Source of the DNA: Posidonia oceanica
Lineage: Eukaryota; Streptophyta; Magnoliopsida; Alismatales; Posidoniaceae
Length of the DNA stretch: 64,000 nucleotides
Direction: 5' to 3'
Assembly: GCA_037176725.1 (NCBI GenBank)
Contig: JAZBRS010000035.1
Location: forward strand, 49,920,001-49,984,000
The notes below the pieces were generated by a model. The model ran no database searches, was not told the DNA's origin, and saw only the letters and a list, made by a program, of their open reading frames with translations. Of the stretch, positions 1 through 11,529 are shown in pieces. Made by a program: the position numbers and the translations under genes. The stretch's first letter is position 1. Every line of letters begins with the position of its first letter.

Positions 1-1656
1 AGGACCCCTTTTACACTTAGATCCCTTCTTCTCCCCTGGCCCTTGGGCCTTCTGCCTTGAAGCCTGGAGATCTTCCGATCAGACTGCCGGATCTTTGCAA
101 CCAAGTTACCTGGACCACCCCGGTGGAGCAGACTCCCATGCTGACCAAGTTTGCCTCTGATCAGGCCTCAGATCTCCAAGGTAAGTCCTCCTGAACTCTT
201 GCACAACACCATTGCATATCATTTGCATTGCAAGCATTGTTTTTGCGCCGCGCTTTCCGAGCATGTAGATTAGGACTTCCTCTTCTTGCCTATCCACTCT
301 ACTCCCTCTTTTCGCGTACTCTCAGTGTTTTTGGGTTGAGTTTCCCCTGGATTCACTACTAATTGCGACCTTCTTCCCCCTTTTCCACGATCCGATTGCA
401 CCGCGAGCTTTTGGCAGCGTGCGAGACACATCGTGGGACGATTTAGTGGGAAACGGTCACAGGATCGTGGTGATCGCTCTGCTTGCTTCCTTTCCCCTTT
501 GTAAGTCTTTACACCTGCATTGCGTGGTCCTTAAGCGATGTTTGTTCTCACACTTGCACCGCTTGCCTCTCCTTACTTCTCTTGCTCTTCCCCTTGCATG
601 TTTTTACATCTGCATTGCATGGCCTTTACAATGTTTTGTTTCGCTTGCTTCATGCACCGTTTTGCGTGCCCGCTTTGTTTCTTGCACCGTTTTACGTGCC
701 TGCTTTGTTTCTTGCACCGTTTTGCATGCCTGCTTTGTTTCTTGCACTATTTTGCGTGCCCACTTTGTTTCTTGCACCGTTTTGCTTGCCTGCTTTGTTT
801 CTTGCACCATTTTGCGTGCCCGTTTTGTTTCTTGCACCGTTTTGCATGCCCGCTTCGTTTCTTGCACCGTTTTGCGTGTTTACTTTGTTTCTTGCACCGT
901 TTTACCTGCCGACTTTGTTTCTTGCACCGTTTTGTGTGTCGACTTTCGTTTCTCGCACCGTTTTACGTGTTTGACGTTGTTTTCTTTTGCATGTCGCCCG
1001 CATTGCCTGGTTTTACCCCTGTTTTGTTTTATCGCCTGCATTTGCATTTAGGGCATTGATGCTTACTGCCTGGAGTTCTCACAAACCAGGGTTCGCCCGG
1101 TTCAGAACTCAGACAGCGTTGCTGAGCGCTTAGATTGCACGTTTAATTCCTTGCATCACATTCCATCACTTAGAGCACACCTATGAGCATCTAATTTGGC
1201 ATTCATGGCACTTAGGCATTCAAAGTATGCATTTCCCTACGTATGCGAGCGTAAGCCTAGAAAGACCGAATCTCGGGCGTGTCGGGGGTGCCTAACACCT
1301 TCCCCGCACGTAATAGGAGTCCTTGCCCTTTCTCATGGCCCACAATGACCATATTGCCCTTATCCTAGGCATGAGTCATATCATTTGCATCTCATTGCAT
1401 CTCATTTCTTTTGCATTGCATCTTTTGCTTGGTTTTGCGTGTTTATTCACGTATTTCCCTAGTTTTCCTTGTCTCCCGACTTAATAGACACGGTGGCGAC
1501 TCTGATTTGTCTTATCTTTCCTTTTTTCCATTTTTTAAGTGTTTTCGAGTTAAGTCTTCCTTCTCGAACACAGTCGCTAATAGTGAACCTGATTCTGATC
1601 GGTGCACGCAAGCTTTGGCATTGTGCATGGATGATTTGAACACCGGGATTACTACA
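1..1656 (+). mobile_element. A0: 3' part of a long Tat/Ogre-type LTR
   Basis: Collinear with the LTR of C at about 48000-49614: the block ending in a donor-like GTAAGT at 181, the 30-base minisatellite at 650-975, the conserved block at 1255-1335 and the terminus GGGATTACTACA ending at 1656. The 5' part lies left of the window. What follows at 1657 is coding remnant of element E, not a primer-binding site, so this is either a solo LTR or the 3' LTR of a plus-strand element inserted in E. The target duplication cannot be checked because the left end is absent; GCGAG at 1657-1661 would be its right copy. Confidence 0.85.
650..975 (+). repeat. 30-base minisatellite in LTR A0
   Basis: About eleven tandem copies of a 30-base unit containing TTGCACCGTTTTGCGTGCC and a TTTGTTTC tail. 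The unit is a multiple of three, which opens long artificial reading frames in several frames on both strands. Related arrays sit at the matching place in every LTR copy of this family (13330-13690, 37380-37680, 48640-48950, 50820-51370; shorter and rearranged in B). Confidence 0.9.
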
Positions 1657-3644
1657 GCGAGTATGTCCTCCAGTACTTGGGCCTTCTTCAATACCTCCAT
1701 CAGGATATCTCAGTGCTTCTCTGAGGCCCTGATTAGCTCGTAGATAGAGATCTTCGCTTGTGTCTTCCTAAGCTACTCTAGGATATTGAAGGTGCCTTCT
1801 ATTCTCCGGGGTATGTGGAACTCTTGGTGAGGCGGAGAAACGGCTCGTTCTGCCTCAGGCAGAGGCGGTGCGACTTGGTTGGAGATCCGCCCTATTCTTG
1901 TGATGGGGGCTTGCTGAGCTTGGTTGTGCCCTTCCTTGGCATAGCCGGACTTAAGCAGAGACAGAGGTCTTCTGAGGAGAGACTGCCCCTGATTTATGGG
2001 CAGCTGAGATGAGCTTAACAGTGCAGGCCTCTGGATCTGGGTACACCCTTGGGTGGCTTGAACATGTGTGAACTGCTGGAATCCTTGGATGCTTGGGGCT
2101 TCATCGTCCTAGTCATCGATCCAGCCACCTATGCCATTTGGTGATGGACCTCCCATGTAAAATCCTATCAGATAGGGTCTCCAGATCATTTCCAGGGTTG
2201 TTTCATGGTCTGCATTAATGGTGATCATCTCCCCTTGGAATTTGAACTTTAATAGCTTGCGTGTCGGAGATGCGACTGCACATATTTCTGCCAACCAAGT
2301 TCTTCCCAGGATTAATGGTTCTGCCAGTTCACACTCCACCACCATGACCTTGGTAATGCTGGTGAGGGGGCCAATGGTAATTGCTAGCTGAACCGTCCCT
2401 ATCACCTCTGTCTGACTGTTATCAAAGCCCTTGTAGAAGATCTTTTCCTTGGTGATCTCTTCTTCTTCGACATCTAGGTAGTCGAGTGTGTTCAAAGAGC
2501 ATGCACTACGACTAGCCCCTGTGTCAACAAGTATGCTAGGGAGGAGGTAACCGTTGACCTCTACAGTGATCACTAAGGGCTAGAGCTGTTTCTCTAGGGT
2601 GGGTAGTTCCGAGTCCTTGAAGACTATATTCCTCTACTCATATTCTTTGATGATCTTTCGGGCTAGTTCAAAGGGATCTGTCCCGCCATTCTGCTCTTGG
2701 GGTTGACTTTCTCCTAGGAGGAAATTGAAGCACTTGAGGAGCTCTAGGTCATTTGCCTCGCTTTCTCTATCTCGTACTGCCTCTATTGGGAATTCCCATT
2801 CTACGGATCCCTATTCAGAGCATATCTCGAACTCATTGCTTTCCACAATGGAGGAAGCTAGCTCCAGCATTGATTCAAGTAGGCAAATGGACACGGTCTT
2901 GGCCTCTGGTGGACTGCCTTCTGCCTCTAGGTGCGCCACTGGGTGATTGGGCAGAGGGTTCTGGTGTATCTGCAACTTGTGTTGTCCCATCCTGGCCTCT
3001 TTCAACCTGTCTTTGAGGGCTGACCACATTATTTCTCCCTTGTCATTTAGATCACATATTCTGTCCTTTAACACGTAACATTCCTCAAGTGTGTGCCCGT
3101 TTTTCTAATGATATGCACAGTACTTGGACATGTTTGTGTTGGGAGCGTTTGGCTTTGGCATTGGGAGTTGCAAGTCCCCATTTTCAACCAACATTCTGAA
3201 GATGTCTGGGATTGTCTCTGGAAGTGGTGGGTAGCTCTGTCTTCTTGGTCCTCTAGGTGCCTATGGTGGAGGAACATTGTGGTAGTCCCTCTGCCCTTGT
3301 GGTGGTGCTTTGTAATGATTATTGCTCTGTCCCTGTTGGGCATTTATTGGGGAGTTAGAGTGCTGGGGTTGCAACTGTTGGAATGGCTGCCTCTACTGTT
3401 CTACTTGTTAATATTGAGGCTGCTGGAAGTGTTGCCCTTTCCATCCCCTTTGATTCTGCGTGGTTAGCTGTGTCATACTGCCAGTGACACCTTCTATTGT
3501 ATGCCCCACAGTCTTCTTCCGGTTCTTTGCTTCGAGCTCCAAGAATGGTAGCTCTTCTCTGTTTTGCATTACTTTGGCGGCCCGCTCATATAACTACGGA
3601 TAGGTGTGGAAGTCACCTACCAACAGTCCGGCCCTGAGTGCTCC
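1657..3644 (-). pseudogene. Element E: gag C-terminus, zinc knuckle and aspartic protease
   Basis: Read on the minus strand, this continues the gag at 29517-28293 after removal of element B. Order: end of the capsid-like domain (ALRAGLLVGDFHTYP), a Q/P-rich stretch, a zinc-knuckle-like CAYH..GH...C followed by YVLKDRICDLND near 3120-3040, then a retropepsin (about 2573-2109) with active site LVDTGAS and the flap and C-terminal pattern ending LILGRTWL. Beyond it at 1860-1657 is a segment with SIYELIRASEKH and DILMEVLKKAQVLEDI, the type of linker seen in Tat-lineage polyproteins. In-frame stops include TAG at 3596-3594 and 3107-3105, each at a place where CAG (Gln) would be expected. The element is interrupted at 1656/1657 by LTR A0, so RT and beyond are off the window. 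Dead copy. Confidence 0.8.
3640..3644. repeat. Target site duplication of element B, left copy
   Basis: GCTCC immediately left of the LTR terminus TGTGAATG at 3645. The identical GCTCC is at 28288-28292. Removing B and one copy rejoins the gag frame of E (TTGA then LRAGLL), which independently confirms the insertion. Confidence 0.95.
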
Positions 3645-4330
3645 TGTGAATGTGCCTTTTCTCTTTTAGGTTCGGACCAGAGAGAGTCCGAAAGAGAGAG
3701 GTTTTCACGAATGGAGCGACACGAAGAAGGGAAAGATAAAGAAAAAGGGGAGTCGCCACCTATTCTATTCAATCAGGAGACGAGGAAAACCGGGGAAATG
3801 CATGAAAAACAAGCAAAACCACACAAGAAGATGCAATTCAATGCAAATACTATGCAAAGAGGATATCTCGTACCAAGGACGTGGACAAAAAGGTCATTGC
3901 GGGCCAGAGAAAGGGTAAGGACTCCTATTACGTGCGGGGAAGGTGTTAGGCACCCCTGCCATGCCCGAGAAGCGGTCTTTCTAGGCTTACGCTTGCTTTT
4001 GAGGGGAAATGCATGCTTTGAATGCCTAAGTGCCATGAATGCCAAATTAGATGCTCAAAGGTGTGCTCTAAGTGTTGAAATGCGTGCAAGGAATTAAACG
4101 CGTAATCTAAGTGCTCAGCAGCGCTGTCTGTGTTCCAAACTGAGTGAACCCTGGTTCGTGAGAACTCCAGGCAGTAAGCATCACTGTCCTAATGCAAATG
4201 CAGGTGATTAAAACAAAACACCGGTTAAACTAGGCAATGCAAGCGACAAGCGAAGGAAAACAACATTAAACAGGCAAAACAGTGTGAGAAACGGAGGTCG
4301 TCATGCAAAACGGTGCAAGAAACAAGCGAA

Positions 4331-4470
4331 ACAAAACATCGAAAAAGTCACGCAATGCAGGGGTACGACAAGCAAAGACGAAAGCAAATTCGAGCGAAAA
4401 ACAAGCGATGCAAACGTAGAAACAAAACATCGAAAAAGCCACGCAATGCAGGGGTAAGACAAGCAAAGGG
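4331..4470. repeat. 91-base tandem repeat in LTR B
   Basis: Units starting with ACAAAACATCG recur at about 4331 and 4422 here and at about 24648, 24742 and 24834 in the 5' LTR, so the number of units differs between the two LTRs of one element. Confidence 0.75.
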
Positions 4471-4910
4471 GGAGATTAGACGACATGACGAGCATCAACC
4501 GGGCAGTTAGGGCTGCCAACCCGGATGCAAAGGAGAGATAAGCGATGTGAGTGTAAGAACAAACACCAGAAGAACCATACAATGCAGGTGTGAAGACCTG
4601 CAAAGGGGAAAGGAAGCAAGTGGAGGGATCACCACTATTCTGCAACTGTTTCCCACTAAACCATCCCACAATGTGTCTCGCACACTGCCCAAAGCTCGCT
4701 GTGCAATCAGATCGTGGAAAAGGGGGAAGAAGGCCACAATCAGTAGTGAATTCGACGGAAAACTCATCCCAGTGGCACTAAGAAGACGCGAAAGGGGGAA
4801 GCAAAGTAGATAGGCAAGAGGAGAAGCTCTATTCTACATGCGCGGAAAACGAGACGCAAAAACAGTGCATGCAAATGCAACAAATGATATGCAATGGTTC
4901 AAAAGGATTT

Positions 4911-4916
4911 ACCTTG
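4911..4916 (-). promoter_or_regulatory. Splice-donor-like site in LTR B
   Basis: Minus strand reads CCAAG then GTAAAT. It sits where the A-type LTRs have CCAAG then GTAAGT (181 in A0, 14147 in A1, 48180 in C, about 38140 in D). Position rather than mere presence is conserved; splicing itself is inferred. Confidence 0.5.
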
Positions 4917-5375
4917 GAGATCTGAGGCCTGATCTGAGAAGTGCTTGGTCTGCATTGAAGTGCGCTCCACCAGGGTTGTCCAGGTAGCTTGGTTGCGAAG
5001 ATCCGACGGTCCGATCGGGAGATATCCAGGCTTCAAGGCAAAAGGTCCAAGAACCAGGGGAGGAGAAGGGATCAAAGTGCAAAAAGATCCTAGGGGTGTG
5101 CAAAACAGGTCCTCCCACATGCATGGGAGCTAAGGGTGCTCAAAAGTGTCCTAAGATACTAGGTGCAACGGTATATGGGTGCAATGCATGCAAAAGTGCA
5201 AAGAAAAGGACCTATGTGCAAAGAGGGAAAAGTGAAGGGCGAGGCACAAAATCAAAACAGGGTCCCGACAACATGCATGGGTGTTGTAGGCATGCACCGG
5301 GACCAACAAAATGCAAAGGGGTGTCGATCGAAACGGATTCGGCATTTAAAAGGGGATGCAGCTTACAACAAGTGT

Positions 5376-7790
5376 TGGACGCGACTAGCAGCAGCGTCCA
5401 ATGTTGGACGCTGGAATAGCTCACGTCCTACACAGGCAGAAACCAAGATGCCGAAAACATGCAATGCAAGCTTGGAAAACTGGGATTTGATGCAATGTAA
5501 AAATCCAAGAACAGATAGAGCATGCTGGGAAATCAAAACACAAGGCCTAGAAATCAGAAGCAAGATCAAAGTGATTTTTTTTAAGAAGAAAAAGGGCAGA
5601 GGGTGTTGGACGCTCAGATTGACAGCATCCAATGTTGGATGCTGAGATCTGGACGTCCAACAACCAAGCCATGCTTTTTGAAAAAATGAATGCATGCAGC
5701 CAGTATGAGTGCGATGCAGATGCAGAAATGCAGTACAATAGGTGCATGAGATGCAAGACTAACATAACAGAGGATTAGAAGAGGAATCAAAGCAAAGGGG
5801 CAAGCCAGGATCAAGGATCAAAGCAAGCAGGTTGTTGGACGCCGGTAGGCATGGCGTCCAACGTTAGACGCCAGAGGGACAGGCGTCTAACACAGGCCAG
5901 AAGACAGAGAGAAGAGGAAGCAAACAAAAAGCAAACTAAAAGAAAATAAAATCAAAAGGTGGGAGCATGCATTTGGGCTACTAGATGTGTGCATGGGACA
6001 AACATGCAAACAAGGGAAGCTTAAGAAACTAGAAAAAACCTTACCTGTAGCATGTGCCAAGTCTGAGACACAACCAAGTCGTTGGACGCAAGCTAGGCCA
6101 GCGTCCAATGTTGGACGCCAGCACCAGCAGCGTACAACGCCCTGGGAGGCACAACACACAAAGAAACATGCATAAAATAGCAAAGTAATTCGAAGAAGTT
6201 AAAGAACAGTTGCTACTGAGGCTAGACATGCATGGTAACACAGAAGATATGCAAACAAGCAAGATCAAGGCATTATGCAAGCTTTAAACAAAAAAATGAA
6301 GAGCCAAGACGTTAGACGCTGGAGCCAGCAGCGTCCAACGTTGGACGCTGAAGGCTCTGGCGTCCAACGACCCGAGCATGCAGACTTACCTGTACTAAAG
6401 GGGGAGCTCAGCTCTACCCCACCTATATGCATGCAAACATAATAGAGGCAGGTAAGAACGAACACAAGCATGCATAGAAAGCACTTAAGTCAAGGAAAGC
6501 AAGAAAAGAGGAACATGCATAAGAGATGAAAGATTAAGAACTTTTGCAAAAGGAGTAAACTACTTAATAAGATCCTAGTAAACCTAAGCATGGTTGCCAT
6601 AGGGGCCAGGCATCTCTAAGCAGGCATGGATCACAAAATAGTATCAAAAATATGCATGATATGGGCATGGCAGCAGGCTATGGCTAACAAGGGTGTTGGA
6701 TGCTAGATGAGCCAGCATCCAACGTTGGACGCAGCTCACCCTAGCGTCCAACGTAGGTAGGAGACTGACTGACATCAGAGCATGCAAAGAAGACTCAAAC
6801 AAGCATGGAATAAGCTAGTAAGCATGGCATGGCATCAGAGAACACTTAAGGAAGCATATAGCATGGATTTACAGAAAAACATGCAATGATAAAGCATGGA
6901 AGACAGTAGAACAAGAGCAAGGAAAGGGAGAGCGTTGGACGCCGGCCTATGCCATGTCCAACGTTGGACGCACCAGTTGGTGCGTCCAACACACTGAACT
7001 CACTCTTGGCCACGAATCTAGACCAAAAGTATTCAAAAAAATGTAAAACTGCATGGGGACGTACTACTAAGCATGCAAGACCTAAAGGGATAGGGAGCTT
7101 ACCGTTTGATGGCCTGGAACGGCAGCTCCACCCTACTTGCCGGCACTGCAAGTGTATCTACAGCAGCAACTTCGGCGAGGTCGCGCGAGCAGCTCGGAGC
7201 TCCGGTGGAGGTCACGAAGGGTCGAGGACAGAGAGGGGATATCGCTCTTGCTCTCAGAGGTGGCGAATTCTCTCTTGGCTCGGTGTGGTGAATGCTACAA
7301 CGGTTGGAAGGAGGCTGTTTTGTTGGGTTCGGAGGCTCGTGTTCAACGATGGTAGAGATTTTGGCCGGTAATGGCAGGCGATGGCAAGCGTGGCAGGCCG
7401 AAGCAAGAGTGGGAGGTCTTTGAGGGATGTCAGGTAGTTAGTGCGGAAGGTCCGGATGGTCACCGAAGTCGTCGTGGTGGCAGAGATGGGCTGGCAAAGA
7501 TGGTGACTCCGGAGGTGAGCGGAAACGGGTGGGAGCGAAAAATGAGGTGGTGGTTGGCTGTCACCTGGCCTTGGCGGCTAGTGGGTGGCGTGGAGTGGTG
7601 AGGGGATGGCTAGTAAGTGGTGTACGGATGGTGGAATGGACGAGAGGTGAGCCAGAGGTGGCAGAGGAGCCGCTGCTGCAACCGAGTCGTTGGATGTTGG
7701 AGCAGAAGGTGTCCAACGTTGGACGCTGGAACAGGGCGCGTCCAACGTTGGACGCTGCCTATTCCAGCGTTCAACGTGCTCTATTGGCAA
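5376..7790. repeat. Dispersed palindromes GCGTCCAACGTTGGACGC in LTR B
   Basis: At least nine near-perfect 18-base palindromes recur at intervals of about 30 to 750 bases: 5394-5411, 5625-5642, about 5852, 6099, 6329, 6713, 6953, 7709 and 7737. The flanks are not repeated, so this is not a simple tandem array. The same set is in the 5' LTR (25790-28080) with some members deleted. Single arms (GTTGGACGC or GCGTCCAAC) also occur nearby. Confidence 0.85.
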
Positions 7791-7985
7791 AAGGCTACAA
7801 AAGGGCTTGGGCTTGGGCTAAAATGGTTTAAAAAAGGTGTGAAAAGGGCTTGGGGTTTTGGGTGAGTTTTTAGGCTAGGTTTTGGGCTAGAAAAAGGGGA
7901 TAGAAAGGGAGTGCCATTCCAGAGTCCACACGAGCCTGCAAGTGAAAACGACCAGCTTCCAGGCTGTCAGAATGGGGTGTCTACA

Positions 7986-8003
7986 AATGCCCCTCCCTGA
8001 GCG
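7986..8003 (-). other. Polypurine tract of element B
   Basis: Minus strand reads CTCAGGGAGGGGCATT directly before the 3' LTR start TGTAGACACC. Element D has the equivalent AAGGAGGGGCATC at its own LTR (42862-42876). This is the expected plus-strand primer position. Confidence 0.8.
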
Positions 8004-8705
8004 AGCTCAAGGGGGATCGAGGCCACTGCTCAGGGTTGACAAGACACCCCACCTGAACCGACGAGCGCGAAGTATGTGGGTGTGGATTATTATTCCGACG
8101 GATGCACCAGAAATCATGACCCGTTGCCAAAATGCAAATGCGAATGCAGATGTAATGCTATGCAACGGTGATGCGATGCTGATGCTGAAATAAACCTGCG
8201 CTGGTGTCTGCCACGCTGAGCTCCGTGGGGGAGATGCGGGTGATGCATGCTGACATGATGTGAGATGCGACCCTGCCGGGGAAAGCATGCAATGATTGTG
8301 TGCATGATGCTGATGCTGCTACCTAGCATGTGATGCTGGTGCTATTATCTAATGTGCAATGCTGATGCAATGGGTAATGAGTTGACGGACTCATTGCCGA
8401 ACAGTTTGGGTTATCAACCCAAGGAGTTGACGGACTCATCACCGGATAGTTAGGGTTATCAGCCTAAATAAAAGGACGCCAAACAGGGTGACAGGTGTCA
8501 TCCGAGCAGTTTGGGCTGCCAGCCCAGAGAAGGAAGGGTAGCTTGTCCTCACCCGAGGAAGCAAGCAGACGACCAGAGAGGGGCGGAACAAAAGGGGCAA
8601 AGATCCCATGCGAAAGAAAAGGGGGCATCTTTTCTGCCGAGAAAGCCAGCAAGAAAAGGGGGCGAATGACGGATGATAGGTTTCAGACCCATCGACCGCA
8701 AGAGG
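8004..8705 (-). other. Element B 3' internal region with hairpin motifs
   Basis: No ORF recognised. It starts with a block shared with D (42877-42960, ending CAAGACACCCCA), then ATGCAA/GATGCT-rich simple sequence (8100-8370). Inverted repeats follow: GGGTTATCAACCC near 8408, AGGGTTATCAGCCT near 8451, GGGCTGCCAGCCC near 8512. At 8541-8566 a longer hairpin has outer stem GCTTGT/GCAAGC and inner stem CCTC/GAGG. Confidence 0.6.
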
Positions 8706-10098
8706 TCAGGAATGATAAGTGCCGTATTAAAACCAGGAAGCGGCTAGGAATGATAGGTGCAAGCCCTACCAAGACCAGGAAGAGGCAGGAAGAGGTCAGG
8801 AATGATAAGTACAAGCCTTATCAAGACCGGACCGCCACGAATGATAGGTGCAAGCCCTATCAAGACCAGGAAGAGGCAAGAAATGGTCAGGAATGATAAG
8901 TGCAAGCCTTATCAAGACCGGACTTTCAGGAATGATAGGTGCAAGCCCTATCAAGACCAGGGAGAGAGGGGAAGAGGTCAGGAATGATAAGTGCAAGCCT
9001 TATCAAGACCGACCGCCAGGAATGATAGGTGCAAGCCCTATCAAGACCAGGAAGAGGCAAGAAATGGTCAGGAATGATAAGTGCAAGCCTTATCAAAACC
9101 GGACTGCCAGGAATGATAGGTGCAAGCCCTATCAAGACCAAGAAGAGGCAAGAAATGGTCAGGAATGATAAGTGCAGGCCTTATCAAGACCGGACCGCTT
9201 GGAATGATAGGTGCAAGCCCTCCAGGAAGAGGCAAGAAATGGTCAGGAATGATAAGTGCAAGCCTTATCAAGACCGGACCGCCAGGAATGATAGGTGCAA
9301 GCCCTATCAAGACCAGGAAGAGGCAAGAAATGGTCAGGAATGATAAGTGCAAGCCTTATCAAGACCGGACCGCCAGGAATGATAGGTGCAAGCCCTATCA
9401 AGACCAGGAAGAGGCAAGAAATGGTCAGGAATGATAAGTGCAGGCCTTATCAAGACCGGACCGCCAAGAATGATAGGTGCAAGCCCTATCAAGACCAGGA
9501 AGAGGCAGGAAGAGGTTAGGGATGATAAGTGCAAGCCTTATCAAGATCGGACCGCCAGGAATGATAGTGCAAGCCCTATCAAGACTAGGAAGAGGCAAGA
9601 AATGGTCAGGAATCATAAGTGCAGGCCTTATCAAGATCGGACCGCCAGGAATGATAGGTGCAAGCCTTATCAAGACCAGGAAGAGGCAAGAAATGGTCAG
9701 GAATGATAAGTGCAAGCCTTATCAAGACCAGACCGACAGGAATGATTAGTGCAAGCCCTATCAAGACCAGAAGAAGCCAGAAAGAGGTCAGGAATGGTAA
9801 GTGCAAGCCTTATCAAGACCAGATCGGCAGGAATGATAGATGCAAGCCCTATCAAGACCGGAAGAAGCCAGAAAGAGGTCAAGAATGGTAAGTGCAAGCC
9901 TTATCAAGACCAGACAGACAGGAATGATAGGTGCAAGCCCTATCAAGACCAAAAGAAGCCAGAAAGTGGTCCGAAATGATAAGTGCAAACCTTATCAAGG
10001 CCGGACTAACAGGAGTGATAGGTGCAAGCCCTATCAAGACTAGAAAAAGCTAGAAAGAGGTCAGGAATGATAAGTACAAGCCTTATCAAGACCGGACC
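8706..10098. repeat. 91-base tandem array, main block
   Basis: About 15 head-to-tail monomers of 91 bases. Each holds two half units, one with GATAAGTGCAAGCCTTATC and one with GATAGGTGCAAGCCCTATC, followed by AAGACC and a purine-rich spacer (GGAAGAGGCA). Both 19-mers are inverted repeats with 6-base stems around the same 7-base loop. Because 91 is not a multiple of three, all frames run open over long distances, giving false ORFs of 60-106 codons on both strands. It lies between the extra ORF and the polypurine tract of B, a usual place for tandem arrays in Tat-lineage elements. Confidence 0.95.
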
Positions 10099-10200
10099 GA
10101 AAGGTTGACAGATGATAGGTTTCGAACCCACCGACCGCAAGAGGGTAACTGATAAGATTCGGACTTATCGGCCACAAGAGATTGGAATGTGATAAGTTTC

Positions 10201-10560
10201 GGACCTACCGCCAGGAATGATAGGTGCAAGCCCTATCAAGACCAGGAAAAGGCAAGAAAGGGTCAGGAATGATAAGTGCAAGCCTTACCAAGACCGAACC
10301 GCCAGGAATGATAGGTGCAAGCCCTATCAAGACCAGGAAGAGACAGGAAGAGGTCAGGAATGATAAGTGCAAGCCTTATCAAGACCGGACCACCAAGAAT
10401 GATAGGTGTAAGCCCTACCAAGACCAGGAAGAGGCAAGAAATGGTCAGGAATGATAAGTGCAGGCCTTATCAAGACCAGACCGCAAGGAATGATAGGTGC
10501 AAGCCCTATCAAGACCAGGAAGAGACAAGAAGAGGTCAGGAATGACAAGTGCAAACCTTA
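10201..10560. repeat. 91-base tandem array, second block
   Basis: Four more monomers after a gap of about 100 bases. The gap sequence (10105-10200) recurs after this block (10575-10680), so block plus gap were duplicated together as a unit of about 470 bases. Confidence 0.9.
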
Positions 10561-10574
10561 TCAAGACCGAACCG

Positions 10575-10830
10575 GAAGGCTGACAGATGATAGGTTCCGA
10601 ACCCACCGACCGCAAGAGGGTAACTGATAAGATTTGGACTTATCGGCTGCAAGAGATTGGAATGTGATAAGTTTTGGACCTATCGACCGCAAAGGCAAAG
10701 GTGATAGGTTTCGGACTCATCGACCGCAAGAGTTGGAAAGTGATAGGTTTCGGACCTATCGACTGCAATGGATCGGAATGTGATAAGTTTTGGACTTATC
10801 GGCCGCAAAGGGGTACAGGGGCACCAAGAT
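10575..10830. repeat. Degenerate 38-40 base repeat with GATAGG/CCTATC hairpins
   Basis: Units such as GATAGGTTTCGGACCTATC, GATAAGTTTTGGACTTATC and GATAAGATTTGGACTTATC followed by a GACCGCAA-like spacer. They keep the stem of the 91-base array with a different loop, and so link it to the 29-base array of D. Confidence 0.8.
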
Positions 10831-11525
10831 CCGAAAGCGGAGCAAAGAAATGGATGGGCCCGCGACAGTTAGGCATGCCAACCTAGATGCAGCTAGAGAT
10901 GTGATACCATGGGGCAGTGGAAAAAGATGCCCCTAGTATCAAGGAGGATACCAGGGGACAGCTGAAGCACCCGTGGCATCGAAAAAGTGATAGACTAAGC
11001 TGACGTGCTTGTCAAACGAGTAGTTAGGGCTACCAGCCCGGTGATAAGCTGACGGACTCATCGCCGAATAGTTAGGGGTATCAGCCCGGCAGATACCCAG
11101 CCGGGAGCGCTTGGCGGCTTTTGCTCGTGTTGACGGTGCTGGTCTGCGGAGATTCTAGCATCCAAGTGGAACGCAGGGTCTTCTTGTAGCTTCCCTTGGT
11201 GCCGAGAGTGTTGATGGTTGCTTCTGAGCTTGTAGGTTCTGATAGTGCCCTTCTCATGACTCTGACGGGCTGAAGGAATATGCTGAAGATATGATTGTAA
11301 GACCATGTATGCACCATGTTATGGAAACCAAACCAAACACACAAGCACATGGTACAAAACACCCTTGCATTAACGAAGTCTTGATTACACGCCTATAACA
11401 AGCAAAACAGAGTACAACAAGACTCAAAAAGGGATATGCAGATGTGGGCGCCCTAATCAGTCCAGGCCTTCTTCGACTTCCTAGTGTCAGGGAAGAGAGG
11501 TGTGCCAGGTGGGATCTCATTAATG
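10831..11525 (-). other. Element B spacer between extra ORF and repeat array
   Basis: No convincing coding sequence. Hairpin motifs recur (AGGCATGCCAACCT near 10869, GGGCTACCAGCCC near 11027). The short ORFs on the minus strand here have no recognisable domain. Confidence 0.5.
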
Positions 11526-11529
11526 GGCT

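Larger units (their letters stand above)
3645..7985 (-). mobile_element. Element B 3' LTR (4341 bases)
   Basis: Minus-strand LTR from TGTAGACACCCC (ends at 7985) to CACATTCACA (at 3645), so TG...CA. Inner side is a polypurine tract, outer side the host gag. Compared with the 5' LTR it keeps a stretch of about 330 bases (around 3925-4285, with the conserved LTR block) that the 5' LTR has lost. The half from 3645 to about 5130 is related to the matching half of the A-type LTRs; the half from 5350 to 7985 is unrelated to them and carries the palindrome series. Confidence 0.93.

Noticed and set aside
419..1059. Three overlapping open frames of 163-210 codons with hydrophobic repeats.
   Set aside because: Same minisatellite artefact in LTR A0; not conserved as protein in the other LTRs.
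8757..10545. More than ten open frames of 66-106 codons on both strands.
   Set aside because: Translations of the 91-base tandem array in rotating frames; no start context or domain.
8706..10560. Possible CRISPR array because of short palindromic repeats at regular spacing.
   Set aside because: Spacers are themselves repeated, there are no cas genes, and the context is a plant retrotransposon.
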